Positions 26,689 to 34,728 of a stretch of 49,086 nt of DNA are shown one piece after another (the stretch's first letter is position 1; every line of letters begins with the position of its first letter). This DNA is from an uncultured Bacillota bacterium. Lineage in GTDB: Bacteria > Bacillota > Clostridia > Christensenellales > UBA1242. The stretch is from NCBI GenBank assembly GCA_947053645.1, contig CAMRTM010000007.1:1-49086 (forward strand), written 5' to 3'. The notes beneath the pieces are model-generated. The model did no database searches and was not told the DNA's origin. It saw only the letters and a list, made by a program, of their open reading frames with translations. A program made the translations under genes and the position numbers.

Positions 26689-27426
26689 TTAAAATTTTAC
26701 AACGCCACCTGTGATGGGTAAACAAATGCCTGTAATAAAACTTGCTTTGTCACTTGCTAGGAAATATATAGCATCAGCAACATCTTCGGGTTTCCCTAAT
26801 CGGCCTAGCGGTGTTCGTCTTATGATTTCCTTTTTTTCTTTAGAAGTGTAGCAACTGGTCATATTCGTTTCAATAAAAGCAGGTGCTATAGCGTTTACTC
26901 TGATATTGTAAGGTGCAAGTTCACTAGCAAGGGCTTTAGTAAGGCCAATAACTCCAGCTTTAGTGGCGGAATAAGTGACTTCGCAACTTGCACCTTCCAG
27001 TCCATGCACAGAGGAAATATTGATAATGTTTCCATGCTTTTGTTTTATAAAAATCTTTGCCACCTCGCGGTTTAGTAAAATGGTTCCGCGTAAATTGACA
27101 TCCAAAATATGGTCGATTTCACTTGTGCTTTTCTCAGTAAGCAAATCGCCTTTTTCAGCAATTCCCGCATTGCAAACGATGGTGTCTATGTAATCAAAAG
27201 AAGATGTGATATCTTTAATGCACTTTGAAATACTTGACTCTTTCGCTTGGTCAAGTTTAAACGATTTCACATCTACATTATATTTTTTTAGTTCATTTTC
27301 AAGTTCCTTGGTGCTACCATGATTGTAGGTGAGTGCAAGGTTGTAGCCATTTGCAGCAAATACTTTTGCGGTGGCATTTCCAATTCCGCCTGATGCACCA
27401 GTTATAATCACTGTCTTTCTTAGCAT
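26689..27426 (-). CDS. Short-chain dehydrogenase/reductase, FabG-like
   Basis: 245 residues, TAGGAG upstream of the ATG at 27426. Classical SDR: TGASGGIG, VCNAGIAEKG, ISSVHGLEG, catalytic YSATK, NAIAPAFIETNM, and the C-terminal GICLPITGGVVKF. It resembles 3-oxoacyl-ACP reductase, but there are no other fatty-acid genes nearby, so the substrate is uncertain. Confidence 0.9.
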   Translation of the reverse strand: MLRKTVIITGASGGIGNATAKVFAANGYNLALTYNHGSTKELENELKKYNVDVKSFKLDQAKESSISKCIKDITSSFDYIDTIVCNAGIAEKGDLLTEKSTSEIDHILDVNLRGTILLNREVAKIFIKQKHGNIINISSVHGLEGASCEVTYSATKAGVIGLTKALASELAPYNIRVNAIAPAFIETNMTSCYTSKEKKEIIRRTPLGRLGKPEDVADAIYFLASDKASFITGICLPITGGVVKF

Positions 27427-27486
27427 ATTTTTCTCCTAATTAATATTTTAACATATAAAGCTAAATTTTCCTAATATCTTTTTATT

Positions 27487-27512
27487 AAAAAAAACAGGGT
27501 AGACCTGTTTTA
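27487..27512 (-). terminator. Terminator of degV
   Basis: Minus strand AAAACAGG-TCTAC-CCTGTTTT plus T-run. Confidence 0.75.
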
Positions 27513-27514
27513 GT

Positions 27515-28333
27515 TTAACAAATGTAACAAACACCTATAGCGGGGCCTATGTGTGAGGCAACCACTGGGCCGACCTCGCCTTCATATGTTGGTACATTAA
27601 ATCTGCCTTTTAACTTTGATTTCAAAAGTTCAAAAAATTTAGAATTTGCAATGTGTATGATAAAAAGCCTTTTTATATTGTTTGGTATTAAAGAAGTGAG
27701 TTCACTAATTGCTTTGTTAATTCCTATTACCTTTTTGGGACAGGTCAATTTGCCTTGTTTGAAGGAAAGCAGAGGTTTTATTTGAAGAAGTTCGCCAAGT
27801 TTTGCACTGACTTTCCCAATACGGCCGCCGCGCATAAGGTATTCAAGACTATCAGGAACAAAAGCCACTTGACTGTTTGCTTGAAGTGAAGAGATATTTT
27901 TTATAATTTCTTCCCGTGAAAAACCGTTCTTAATCATTTCAAGTGATTCCATGATAAATCCCCATGTCGTCTGACAACAGTTCTGTGAGTCAATTACAGT
28001 AATTTTATTAGGAGCCTTGCACTCATTTTTTGCAAGGTTTGCTGCACTGTTAGTGCCAGATAGTGCAGTGGATATTGTAAACACAATCGCTTCATCTCCG
28101 TTATCAATTACTTGGTTGTATGCATCAATAAATTTGGTTAAAGAGGGCTGGCTTGTTTTAGGGAAGATTTTAGTAGAAGTAAATTTTTCAAAAAATGAGT
28201 CAAATGTTGAAGGAAGCCCTTCGTCAAATTCTTCATTGTTAAAAAGGACGCGTAAAGGAATAACTTTAATGTCATTTTCTTCAATAAAATCTTTAGGTAT
28301 ATATGCGGTTGAATCTGTAATTATTTTAATCAT
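27515..28333 (-). CDS. DegV family fatty-acid-binding protein
   Basis: 272 residues. IITDSTAYIP at the N terminus, TSQPSLTKF, FTISTALSGTNSAAN, and VPDSLEYLMRGGRIGKVSA are the DegV signatures. In Firmicutes such proteins (FakB) hold a fatty acid for the kinase FakA; no fakA is in the window. Start ATG at 28333 with AAGGAG upstream. Confidence 0.93.
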   Translation of the reverse strand: MIKIITDSTAYIPKDFIEENDIKVIPLRVLFNNEEFDEGLPSTFDSFFEKFTSTKIFPKTSQPSLTKFIDAYNQVIDNGDEAIVFTISTALSGTNSAANLAKNECKAPNKITVIDSQNCCQTTWGFIMESLEMIKNGFSREEIIKNISSLQANSQVAFVPDSLEYLMRGGRIGKVSAKLGELLQIKPLLSFKQGKLTCPKKVIGINKAISELTSLIPNNIKRLFIIHIANSKFFELLKSKLKGRFNVPTYEGEVGPVVASHIGPAIGVCYIC

Positions 28334-28504
28334 TATAACTCCTTAATAAATTTTATCATATCAATATAAGGAAAGTCTAACGAAATGTTACGCAAAACTG
28401 ACGAAAGTTTGTCGTAAGATGGCAGTAATATATAATAGCAAAAAAGAAAAAATAATATTACAATAAAATATAGTAAAATTTTTTAGAAAATTTAGCAAAA
28501 TTCC

Positions 28505-28533
28505 TTGACATAATTTGTATTTTATTATAAAAT
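28505..28533 (+). promoter_or_regulatory. Promoter of the tRNA cluster
   Basis: TTGACA (28505-28510), 17 bp, TAAAAT (28528-28533), 22 bp before the first tRNA. The rest of the 220-bp gap from degV holds nothing recognisable. Confidence 0.7.
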
Positions 28534-28554
28534 TACAACGCAAGCATTATTAAT

Positions 28555-28630
28555 CGGGGTGTAGCGCAGTTGGTAGCGCGCGTGGTTTGGGACCATGAGG
28601 TCGGGAGTTCGAGGCTCTCCACCCCGACCA
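28555..28630 (+). tRNA. tRNA-Pro (TGG)
   Basis: Acceptor CGGGGTG/CACCCCG, CCA encoded; anticodon stem CGTGG/CCATG, loop TTTGGGA, anticodon TGG at 28588-28590. Confidence 0.95.
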
Positions 28631-28663
28631 TGACTTGCAAAAGTCAAAAGTCTTATGCTCAAT

Positions 28664-28740
28664 GGGCCTCTAGCTCAGTTGGTTAGAGCAACCGGCTCAT
28701 AACCGGTCGGTCCGGGGTTCGAGTCCCTGGAGGCCCACCA
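28664..28740 (+). tRNA. tRNA with CAT anticodon, probably tRNA-Ile2 (lysidine type), else tRNA-Met
   Basis: Acceptor GGGCCTC/GAGGCCC, CCA encoded; anticodon CAT at 28698-28700. The D-arm and CGGCTCATAACCG wording match Firmicute tRNA-Ile(CAT), whose C34 is changed to lysidine, better than elongator Met. Confidence 0.85.
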
Positions 28741-28783
28741 AAGTTTTCTAGAAAACTTTAAAAGCATAAGTGCCACAATATGT

Positions 28784-28860
28784 GGCTCGGTAGTTCAGTT
28801 GGTTAGAACGCCAGCCTGTCACGCTGGAGGTCGTGGGTTCGAGCCCCATTCGAGTCGCCA
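28784..28860 (+). tRNA. tRNA-Asp (GTC)
   Basis: Acceptor GGCTCGG pairs with TCGAGTC through two G-T wobbles; G discriminator; CCA encoded. Anticodon GTC at 28818-28820. Confidence 0.95.
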
Positions 28861-28916
28861 TATGAAAAAATTCTTGCTGTTTTTCATGGAAATCAGCCCC
28901 CTGTTCTCGCTTTAAA

Positions 28917-29044
28917 GTTGCGACAAATCGCTAACGAAACGAAGGGGAGTGCGATTTCGTTTGGTCGCAAAAAGCGGAAATTTGCGACCTGACCGTAAAA
29001 ATTTACAACTGTAAATTTTGAAGTTTCAAAGCAAGATTTCCGTT
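28917..29044 (+). ncRNA. Structured element A upstream of tRNA-Phe
   Basis: Stems: TTGCGAC (28918-28924)/GTCGCAA (28964-28970) enclosing AACGAAA/TTTCGTT; AGCGGAAAT (28973-28981) with ATTTCCGTT (29036-29044); internal hairpin AAAATTTAC/GTAAATTTT (28998-29019). A second copy at 29221 keeps the folding with different bases. It may be a conserved tRNA leader or spacer RNA. Confidence 0.55.
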
Positions 29045-29048
29045 CCAT

Positions 29049-29124
29049 GCCCTGATAGCTCAGTCGGTAGAGCAAAGGACTGAAAATCCTTGTGTCGGTG
29101 GTTCGATTCCACCTTAGGGCACCA
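29049..29124 (+). tRNA. tRNA-Phe (GAA)
   Basis: Acceptor GCCCTGA/TTAGGGC; CCA encoded; anticodon stem AAGGA/TCCTT, anticodon GAA at 29082-29084. Confidence 0.95.
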
Positions 29125-29220
29125 AAGTGCATGAGGTGGGCAGAACCACTAAATCTCTTGAAAAAGAGGGTTCTCACCTTATGGTACTTATAACACTTAA
29201 AATCTTCTTCCTTTTGAAAA

Positions 29221-29350
29221 GTTGCGACAAATCGCCAACGAAACAAAATGGAGTGAGATTTCGTTTGGTCGCAAAAAGCGAAAACTTGCGTCCAAATCGT
29301 AGGGATTTATGCCAGTAAATCCCGAGAGTGTAAAGAAAGATTTTCGCTTT
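29221..29350 (+). ncRNA. Structured element B upstream of tRNA-Thr(TGT)
   Basis: Same layout as element A: TTGCGAC/GTCGCAA, AACGAAA/TTTCGTT, outer stem AAAGCGAAAA (29275-29284)/TTTTCGCTTT (29341-29350) abutting the tRNA, and hairpin GGGATTTA/TAAATCCC (29302-29323). Confidence 0.55.
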
Positions 29351-29425
29351 GCTGGTGTGGCTCAATGGTAGAGCAGCTGACTTGTAATCAGCAGGTTGAA
29401 GGTTCGATTCCTTTCACCAGCTCCA
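29351..29425 (+). tRNA. tRNA-Thr (TGT)
   Basis: Acceptor GCTGGTG/CACCAGC; CCA encoded; anticodon stem GCTGA/TCAGC, anticodon TGT at 29383-29385. Confidence 0.95.
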
Positions 29426-29437
29426 TTTTTTTAATAT

Positions 29438-29522
29438 GGGTAGGTTGCAGAGCGGCCAAATGCAACGGACTGTAAATCCGTCGGTTCTACCTTCGATGGT
29501 TCGAATCCATCCCTGCCCACCA
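29438..29522 (+). tRNA. tRNA-Tyr (GTA)
   Basis: 85 nt with a long variable arm. Acceptor GGGTAGG/CCTGCCC; CCA encoded; anticodon GTA at 29472-29474. Confidence 0.93.
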
Positions 29523-29527
29523 AAAAT

Positions 29528-29593
29528 AAAGCACAACCAAAGGTTGTGCTTTTTTTAGTATTTAACGCGGGTCTTTATTGACCCGCGTTTTTT
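29528..29593 (+). terminator. Twin terminators ending the tRNA cluster
   Basis: First hairpin AAAGCACAACC/GGTTGTGCTTT with T-run (29528-29557). The second, stronger, AACGCGGGTC/GACCCGCGTT with T-run (29564-29593), insulates the spoIIA operon. Confidence 0.9.
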
Positions 29594-29681
29594 CTTGTTG
29601 GTTAGTGTTTTTTCGCAGAAGAAGGAAAATATTTGCAAATTTAGATGTGTTAGGATTAAGTAGTTGAAGGAGGGCGGAGGT

Positions 29682-29990
29682 ATGCATATAAAAAGTAAGG
29701 TGTATAACAACACTTTGTATGTCATATTGTGTGGCGAACTTGACGAACATTCCGCGACGCATACAAGAATGACGCTTGATGAGGCATTTTCTGGCAGAGG
29801 GTTTGGACAGGTAATTATAGACTTATCAGAACTGGAGTTTATGGATAGTACTGGAATAGGTGTATTGATAGGAAGATATAAGAAGATGAAAAGTAAAAAT
29901 ATACCAATTTATATCGCGAATCCATCTACTCATGCGGAAAAGATATTCAAAATGACGGGCTTGTATGAAATCATGCCTAAGATAGTTTAG
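29682..29990 (+). CDS. spoIIAA: Anti-sigma F factor antagonist SpoIIAA
   Basis: 102 residues from ATG 29682 with AAGGAGGG upstream. STAS domain with FMDSTGIGVLIGRYK, in which Ser56 is the expected phosphorylation site. Dephosphorylated SpoIIAA frees SigF from SpoIIAB in the forespore. First gene of spoIIA. AGGAAAAT at 29623 resembles a SigH -35, but no convincing -10 is visible. Confidence 0.95.
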   Translation: MHIKSKVYNNTLYVILCGELDEHSATHTRMTLDEAFSGRGFGQVIIDLSELEFMDSTGIGVLIGRYKKMKSKNIPIYIANPSTHAEKIFKMTGLYEIMPKIV

Positions 29991-29998
29991 GAGGTAAT

Positions 29999-30448
29999 AT
30001 GAAAACAAATAATTTTATGGAAGTAGTATTCAAGGCGGAATCGGTAAACGAAGGCTTTGCAAGAGTATGCGTGGCTTCCTTTTGTGTGCAATTAAACCCA
30101 TCGATAGATGAACTGACAGATATTAAAACTGCAGTATCGGAAGCGGTTACAAATGCGGTTGTTCATGCTTACCCAAGGGGGAATGGAATAGTAAAACTTA
30201 GATGTGAATTAATCGGTGGAAGCGTCAGGATTGAAGTGAGCGATGAAGGGGTAGGGATAAAAGATATAGAAAAAGCTCGCGAGCCATTTTTCACGACTAA
30301 GCCTACCGAGGAGCGAAGTGGAATGGGCTTTGCAGTAATGGAAAGTTTTATGGATAAAGTGGAGGTGGAAAAGAATGGATTAAAAGGCACTAAAGTAATA
30401 ATGCAAAAGCAGTTAAATGCTAATGCAAGGGTAGTGGTAGGTGAGTAA
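29999..30448 (+). CDS. spoIIAB: Anti-sigma F factor and kinase SpoIIAB
   Basis: 149 residues, AGGAGG upstream. GHKL ATPase: N box EAVTNAVVHAY (48-58), G1 DEGVGI (82-87), G2 GMGFAVM (108-114). It binds and inhibits SigF and phosphorylates SpoIIAA. Its stop TAA overlaps the sigF ATG. Confidence 0.95.
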   Translation: MKTNNFMEVVFKAESVNEGFARVCVASFCVQLNPSIDELTDIKTAVSEAVTNAVVHAYPRGNGIVKLRCELIGGSVRIEVSDEGVGIKDIEKAREPFFTTKPTEERSGMGFAVMESFMDKVEVEKNGLKGTKVIMQKQLNANARVVVGE

Positions 30449-31170
30449 TGTTAGATCCTGCTAAAACCTTAGAGTATGTCGCACTTGCTCAAGAGGGCAA
30501 TCAGGAGGCCAAAACCATATTAATAGAGGAAAATTCTCCTCTAATAAAAAGTGTTATTAAGCGCTTTCGAGATAAGGGGATAGAATATGATGATCTTTAT
30601 CAGCTTGGCTGCATTGGCTTTTTGAAGGCGATAAAAAATTTTAAGCCCGAGTTTGATGTTAAATTTTCCACCTATGTAGTGCCAATGGTAATAGGTGAGA
30701 TAAAAAGATTTATGAGAGATGATGGAGCGGTAAAAGTGTCAAGAGCGTTAAAGTCATTGAATTTACAAATAAATAGATATATTGAAAAATACATGGGCGA
30801 AAAACAGGAAAAGCCTACAATAGAACAGCTTGCCAAACATTTCAAGGTAGATGAGCAGGAGATAGTAATGGCGATGGATTCAGCAAAAATGCCGGTGTCA
30901 CTGTATGCTCCGCTAGAGGAAGAAGGAGGGAATTTAAATGTCATCGATAGGGTGGAGATGGAGCAAAGTACAGGTTTTGATATGCTAGAAAATATTGCGT
31001 TGAAGGAAATAATCAAACACCTTGATGAGCGTGATAGGAAGATAATTTTGCTTCGTTATTACTTTGATAAGACCCAAAGCGAAATAGCAAATGAACTTCA
31101 TATTTCCCAAGTTCAAGTATCTCGCCTTGAAAATAAGATATTGGACTCATTGCGTGCAAAAATGATATAA
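30448..31170 (+). CDS. sigF: RNA polymerase sporulation sigma factor SigF
   Basis: 240 residues. Region 2 DDLYQLGCIGFLKAIKNF and FSTYVVPMVIGEIKRFMRDD; region 3 with QEKPTIEQLAKHF; region 4 LDERDRKIILLRYY...HISQVQVSRLENKIL. First forespore-specific sigma factor. Immediately downstream is a dispersed 3'-end element and then a terminator. Confidence 0.96.
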   Translation: MLDPAKTLEYVALAQEGNQEAKTILIEENSPLIKSVIKRFRDKGIEYDDLYQLGCIGFLKAIKNFKPEFDVKFSTYVVPMVIGEIKRFMRDDGAVKVSRALKSLNLQINRYIEKYMGEKQEKPTIEQLAKHFKVDEQEIVMAMDSAKMPVSLYAPLEEEGGNLNVIDRVEMEQSTGFDMLENIALKEIIKHLDERDRKIILLRYYFDKTQSEIANELHISQVQVSRLENKILDSLRAKMI

Positions 31171-31175
31171 TGTGT

Positions 31176-31216
31176 CATGTATGCACATACAACATACTAC
31201 ATATTGTGTATTATAA
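31176..31216. repeat. 3'-end element after sigF
   Basis: Begins 6 nt after the sigF stop: CATGTATGCACATACAACAT followed by ACTACATATTGTG. Shares the TACTACATATTGTG core with the copy after spoVAE. Confidence 0.55.
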
Positions 31217-31242
31217 AAAAGAGAGTACTTTTACTCTCTTTT
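31216..31242. terminator. Bidirectional terminator
   Basis: AAAAGAGAGTA/TACTCTCTTTT hairpin between sigF and the convergent WG-like gene. Confidence 0.85.
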
Positions 31243-31245
31243 CAT

Positions 31246-32580
31246 CTAATTTTCGTCAATATTTTCTGGTGTTGAATCTAATTGTGAAAGCAATGCCATA
31301 ATTTTGTTTAACTCTTCTTTTCGTTTTGCGGCTTTTTCTTTTTTACTATCTGCTCTAGATTTAGACTTGTTTTTTAACTCTTCTTTGCTATTTGCTTTAG
31401 GTTTAGGATCATTATTTAAATCTTTTTCCTCTTTAGGATTATACATAGCGTTCAAACAAGACATTTTTTCTTTGTTAAGTTTCTTTTTAGAAGGTTTCTT
31501 CGAAGAGTTATTTTCTTCTTTAATTTTATCTTGGATGTCGCGAAGGGTGATTAAAGTTTTTGTCAATGCGTTAATTGCATTATCAGTTCTAGTGAGAGAG
31601 TTAGTATTTTGAGATTTGATATATCCGACCATCTCTTTGAAATATCGTGTCTGTGCAAATTGTGAAAGTTTACCAACATTTTCAGTATTTTGTGCGTAAG
31701 CCGCCATAACACTGATTGCATCTTTAGATTTGAATTTTGCAGTTAAGGCTTTATCTTCTATTGCTTGTGCAAGATCTTTAGCCTCTACATCTACAAGGTC
31801 GTTAATGTCAATTAATGTCCAGCCCTTCTTTAGTTTAATTGGAAGCATATCGTCATTTGATAAAATTCCTACTTCTGGAAGGAGATGTGACATCTGTACT
31901 GCCTTGCCAGTGTGAAGGTTAAAAAATCTTGTTGTAATATTGTTACCATTTTTTTCTTGAGATGTAACCCATCCTTGATCGTTAATTGCGATTGCGGGAC
32001 CATAAGAAAGTGGCTTTTTGTCTTTATCAGTACATAATGATTCTTCATTTATGTCATAAACATAAATAGTGTTTAGGTTTTTATCGCTTACAAGAACCAA
32101 GCCTTCTAGACTTATTTTGTTTTGTGGTGCGAATTTAAAATTTCCAGATGTTTCACCAGTTTTTACATTTATAAAGCCAAAGCCTGCTCTTCCTGTAAGA
32201 TCTACAACCGCCCAGCCGTTTTGGTTTGCTTCATGTACACATGAAATTTCATAACGGCAATCTTCTACATATTTGTCCTCTTTATTTCTTTTCACGAGAT
32301 TGTAAGTGATTTCTGTTCCAGTTTTTAAATTGATAAGAGTCTGTTTACCATCATTGCGTGTTGCATAGGTAAAAGAAGCATCTTCTGCAAATTCACTAAT
32401 ATCTGTAAATTCTGTAGCGAAAGTCCCTTTAACTACATTGAATAATGCGAAAGACTTATTCTTCAACTCGACTCTTGCCCAACCTTGCTTGTTGGCTCTT
32501 ATTTCATTGATTGGTGTTTTTACTTTACTTTTGATAATCTTATCAATTGCCTCACCAAAAGTAGTAATTGTTTCTGTCAT
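31246..32580 (-). CDS. WG-repeat-like cytoplasmic protein with Lys-rich coiled-coil tail
   Basis: 444 residues, AGGAGG before the ATG at 32580. The N-terminal ~270 residues have KWG-style phrases at intervals (NKQGWARVELKNKSFALFNV, NGWAVVDLTGRAGFGFINVK, NDQGWVTS, KKGWTLIDI), suggesting a divergent WG-repeat propeller. The rest is helical and ends in ~100 residues of Lys/Glu/Ser. No signal peptide. Isolated gene with a poly-G-spacer promoter. Function unknown. Confidence 0.7.
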   Translation of the reverse strand: MTETITTFGEAIDKIIKSKVKTPINEIRANKQGWARVELKNKSFALFNVVKGTFATEFTDISEFAEDASFTYATRNDGKQTLINLKTGTEITYNLVKRNKEDKYVEDCRYEISCVHEANQNGWAVVDLTGRAGFGFINVKTGETSGNFKFAPQNKISLEGLVLVSDKNLNTIYVYDINEESLCTDKDKKPLSYGPAIAINDQGWVTSQEKNGNNITTRFFNLHTGKAVQMSHLLPEVGILSNDDMLPIKLKKGWTLIDINDLVDVEAKDLAQAIEDKALTAKFKSKDAISVMAAYAQNTENVGKLSQFAQTRYFKEMVGYIKSQNTNSLTRTDNAINALTKTLITLRDIQDKIKEENNSSKKPSKKKLNKEKMSCLNAMYNPKEEKDLNNDPKPKANSKEELKNKSKSRADSKKEKAAKRKEELNKIMALLSQLDSTPENIDEN

Positions 32581-32621
32581 TTTCCCCTCCTAAATTTGCA
32601 TTTTCCTTAATGCTTAGCCCT

Positions 32622-32648
32622 ATTATACTCGGGGGGGGGATTTGTCAA
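32622..32648 (-). promoter_or_regulatory. SigA-type promoter with 9-bp poly-C spacer tract
   Basis: Minus strand TTGACA (32643-32648), 15 bp with nine C (32631-32639), TATAAT (32622-32627). Over 27 bp it matches the promoter at 1612-1638 except for one base. Confidence 0.8.
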
Positions 32649-32688
32649 GTCCTTTTTTGAAAAAAGTTGAAAAATTTTTAGAAAATGT

Positions 32689-32714
32689 AAAAATGCCCAC
32701 TTCGGGCATTTTTT
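32689..32714 (-). terminator. Terminator of the NGY-repeat lipoprotein gene
   Basis: AAAAATGCCC/CGGGCATTTTTT hairpin at the 3' end of the gene. Confidence 0.75.
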
Positions 32715-33936
32715 AACCTTTAATTAATTTTTCAATTTTCTTGTTTGTTTTTAAGTGGTCGACCACAAGATTTGTGCTTCTGGCAGTCACTTTTTTTGGA
32801 AGTTGTTTTACCATGTGATATTCTTTATTTTCCTCTGCTTTAGGTAAGGTTTTAACTTCATTATTAATTACTTTGTTCTCTTCTTCTGCTTTATGCTCTA
32901 TTACCGTCTTTCTTGACTCCTCATTAGTTTCTTCCACGGCACCGCTATTTACTGGCACGGTACAATTCCCATTAGGGCAATATCCATTGTTGTAACCGTT
33001 GTATCCATAGCCGTTATAAGACCTGTATGTGTCTATATTTCTTACTCTTGGCTGATAGGTGTCAGTATTTCTATTAGGATTAAAAATACCTCTATTGTAT
33101 CCGTAGCCATTGTAACCATAGTTGTAGCCATTCATATAACCATTATTGTAATTGTATCCATTGTTGTAATTGACATTTTGTTGTGGCGTGTTTATGGTAT
33201 TGTTTATAGTATTACCTCTGTATGTGTCGATATTTTTTTTGTTTTCTTTTTGTTCTGATTTTACCTCTTGTTGTTGCGTACCTTGATAGTTGTCGTTATA
33301 GGTGTTGTCTTGTTTGTTAGAAAGAAGACTTCTTCCCTGTAATGTGTTTTCCACTTGATTCATTGTATTTAAAAGGTTTCTGAAATAGCATAATCTTGCG
33401 TCCATGTGATTATTAAGGCTTTGATAATGGGCGCTGATTTGGTCTGCATTAAATGTATTAGGAGAATTAAATCTCTTAATCATTTTGATTGAACTGTTAA
33501 TATCAGTTTTAGTATTGTTAAGGCTTGCTGTATACTTACTTATATTGTTTACAAGTCCATTTAATGCGCTTACCTGATTTCTAGAAAGTTTTAAGTCTTT
33601 TGTGAGAGAACTTTTAATCATTGCCGCTTGTGTCAAGATGTTTTGTTTAAGGTACTCTTGCTCATCAGCGCTGTTTTGAAGTTTGTACACTTGTGAGCCA
33701 AGAGGAGTGTTGTAATTAGTGGACGATATCGGCAATGTTCGATAACCATTATTGTTTGTAATGTATGCGTTAGGGGTAAGAGAAGTGAATTGACTGGTAG
33801 AAAGACTTGATACAGTGTTTGTTACTCTGTTAAGTTGACCAGATAAATTTTTAATTGTTGAACTTTGACCACTTCCACAACCAACACAGGTAATGGCAAG
33901 AAGTCCACATAGAGATCCGATTAATATTTTTTTCAT
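32713..33936 (-). CDS. Lipoprotein with Asn-Gly-Tyr repeats, likely spore-associated
   Basis: 407 residues, GGAGG before the ATG at 33936. Signal peptide with lipobox TCVGC (Cys20). A helical region (~85-205) is followed by a low-complexity Asn/Gly/Tyr stretch (YNNGYNYNNGYMNGYNYG) with the repeated phrase NIDTYR, then a charged tail. No family recognised. It is divergent from spoVAC, and a SigG-like promoter lies upstream, so it may be a forespore membrane lipoprotein. Confidence 0.75.
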   Translation of the reverse strand: MKKILIGSLCGLLAITCVGCGSGQSSTIKNLSGQLNRVTNTVSSLSTSQFTSLTPNAYITNNNGYRTLPISSTNYNTPLGSQVYKLQNSADEQEYLKQNILTQAAMIKSSLTKDLKLSRNQVSALNGLVNNISKYTASLNNTKTDINSSIKMIKRFNSPNTFNADQISAHYQSLNNHMDARLCYFRNLLNTMNQVENTLQGRSLLSNKQDNTYNDNYQGTQQQEVKSEQKENKKNIDTYRGNTINNTINTPQQNVNYNNGYNYNNGYMNGYNYGYNGYGYNRGIFNPNRNTDTYQPRVRNIDTYRSYNGYGYNGYNNGYCPNGNCTVPVNSGAVEETNEESRKTVIEHKAEEENKVINNEVKTLPKAEENKEYHMVKQLPKKVTARSTNLVVDHLKTNKKIEKLIKG

Positions 33937-33958
33937 ATAAATTCCTCCGTTTCATTGT

Positions 33959-33987
33959 TAGTTTGCGTAGTAGTTAAAAAAATATAC
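33959..33987 (-). promoter_or_regulatory. SigG-like forespore promoter of the lipoprotein
   Basis: Minus strand GTATA (33983-33987), 17 bp, CAAACTA (33959-33965), close to the SigG pattern GHATR-N17/18-CATWMTA. The overlapping plus-strand TATACTA may serve spoVAC. Confidence 0.4.
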
Positions 33988-34037
33988 TAATGTTTAGAAA
34001 TGTAAAAAATGGCAATAAAAGGGTAGGAGAAATTTTA

Positions 34038-34484
34038 ATGGATGAAAAGAAACGCAATGAAGCCTATAATAAGTATGTAAAAGCCAAGATACCTAAAACT
34101 AGACCGTGGCCAAGTTTATTTAATTCATTTTGGATAGGGGGACTTATCTGTTGCTTAGGTCAGGGAATAAATGACCTAATACTTTTATGGTTTCCAAATA
34201 TGGCAGAGCAGACTGCATGGGCGTATACGCTTATCGTGCTTATCTTTTTAGCCTCCTTCCTAACTGGTATCGGAGTATACGATAGAATAGGTAAGTTTGC
34301 AGGCGGTGGAACGATTGTCCCTATTACAGGCTTTTCAAATTCAATTACAAGCCCAGCGTTAGAATTTAAGCATGAGGGGATTATCTATGGACTTTGTGTA
34401 AAAATGTTTACAATCGCAGGCCCAGTTATTGTAGTTGGCATAGTTTCCAGTATACTTGTCGGGCTAGTATATTTGTTTATATAG
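34038..34484 (+). CDS. spoVAC: Stage V sporulation protein SpoVAC
   Basis: 148 residues from ATG 34038 with AGGAGA upstream. Four hydrophobic segments; family wording SFWIGGLICCLGQGINDL, GIGVYDRIGKFAGGGTIVPI, TGFSNSITSPALEFKHEGII. SpoVA proteins form the inner-membrane channel for dipicolinic acid in spores. In other species it is directly followed by spoVAD; here about 1.3 kb intervenes. Confidence 0.95.
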   Translation: MDEKKRNEAYNKYVKAKIPKTRPWPSLFNSFWIGGLICCLGQGINDLILLWFPNMAEQTAWAYTLIVLIFLASFLTGIGVYDRIGKFAGGGTIVPITGFSNSITSPALEFKHEGIIYGLCVKMFTIAGPVIVVGIVSSILVGLVYLFI

Positions 34485-34496
34485 GTTGCAATCTTG

Positions 34497-34700
34497 TTAT
34501 ACCGACTGTAGCCCATTCTCCCATGTCATTTCGACTGTAGCCCATTCTCCCATGTCATTTCGACCGTAGTGGAGAAATCTAAAGCAACACACGCCACTGC
34601 AAGAAGCCGCCTAAGGCGGTGTCATTTCGACCGAAGTTCCTTTTTTTCCCATCTTGTCATTTCGACCGAAGCCCGTAAGGGCGGAGTGGAGAAATCTAGT
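34497..34700. repeat. REP-like repeat array (locus 5)
   Basis: Several ATTTCGACC units, including a tandem pair 34497-34570 (unit ending CCCATTCTCCCATG). Also the spacer module with GCCGCCTAAGGCGG and a complete hairpin copy 34655-34697 (GCCCGTAAGGGC apex). Confidence 0.85.
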
Positions 34701-34728
34701 GAAAAAACAAAAAAATATTAAATTTTAC

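Noticed and set aside
28893-29246. Minus-strand ORF across tRNA-Phe and the spacer element (LRWNRTTDTRIF)
   Set aside because: Antisense tRNA translation; no start signals.
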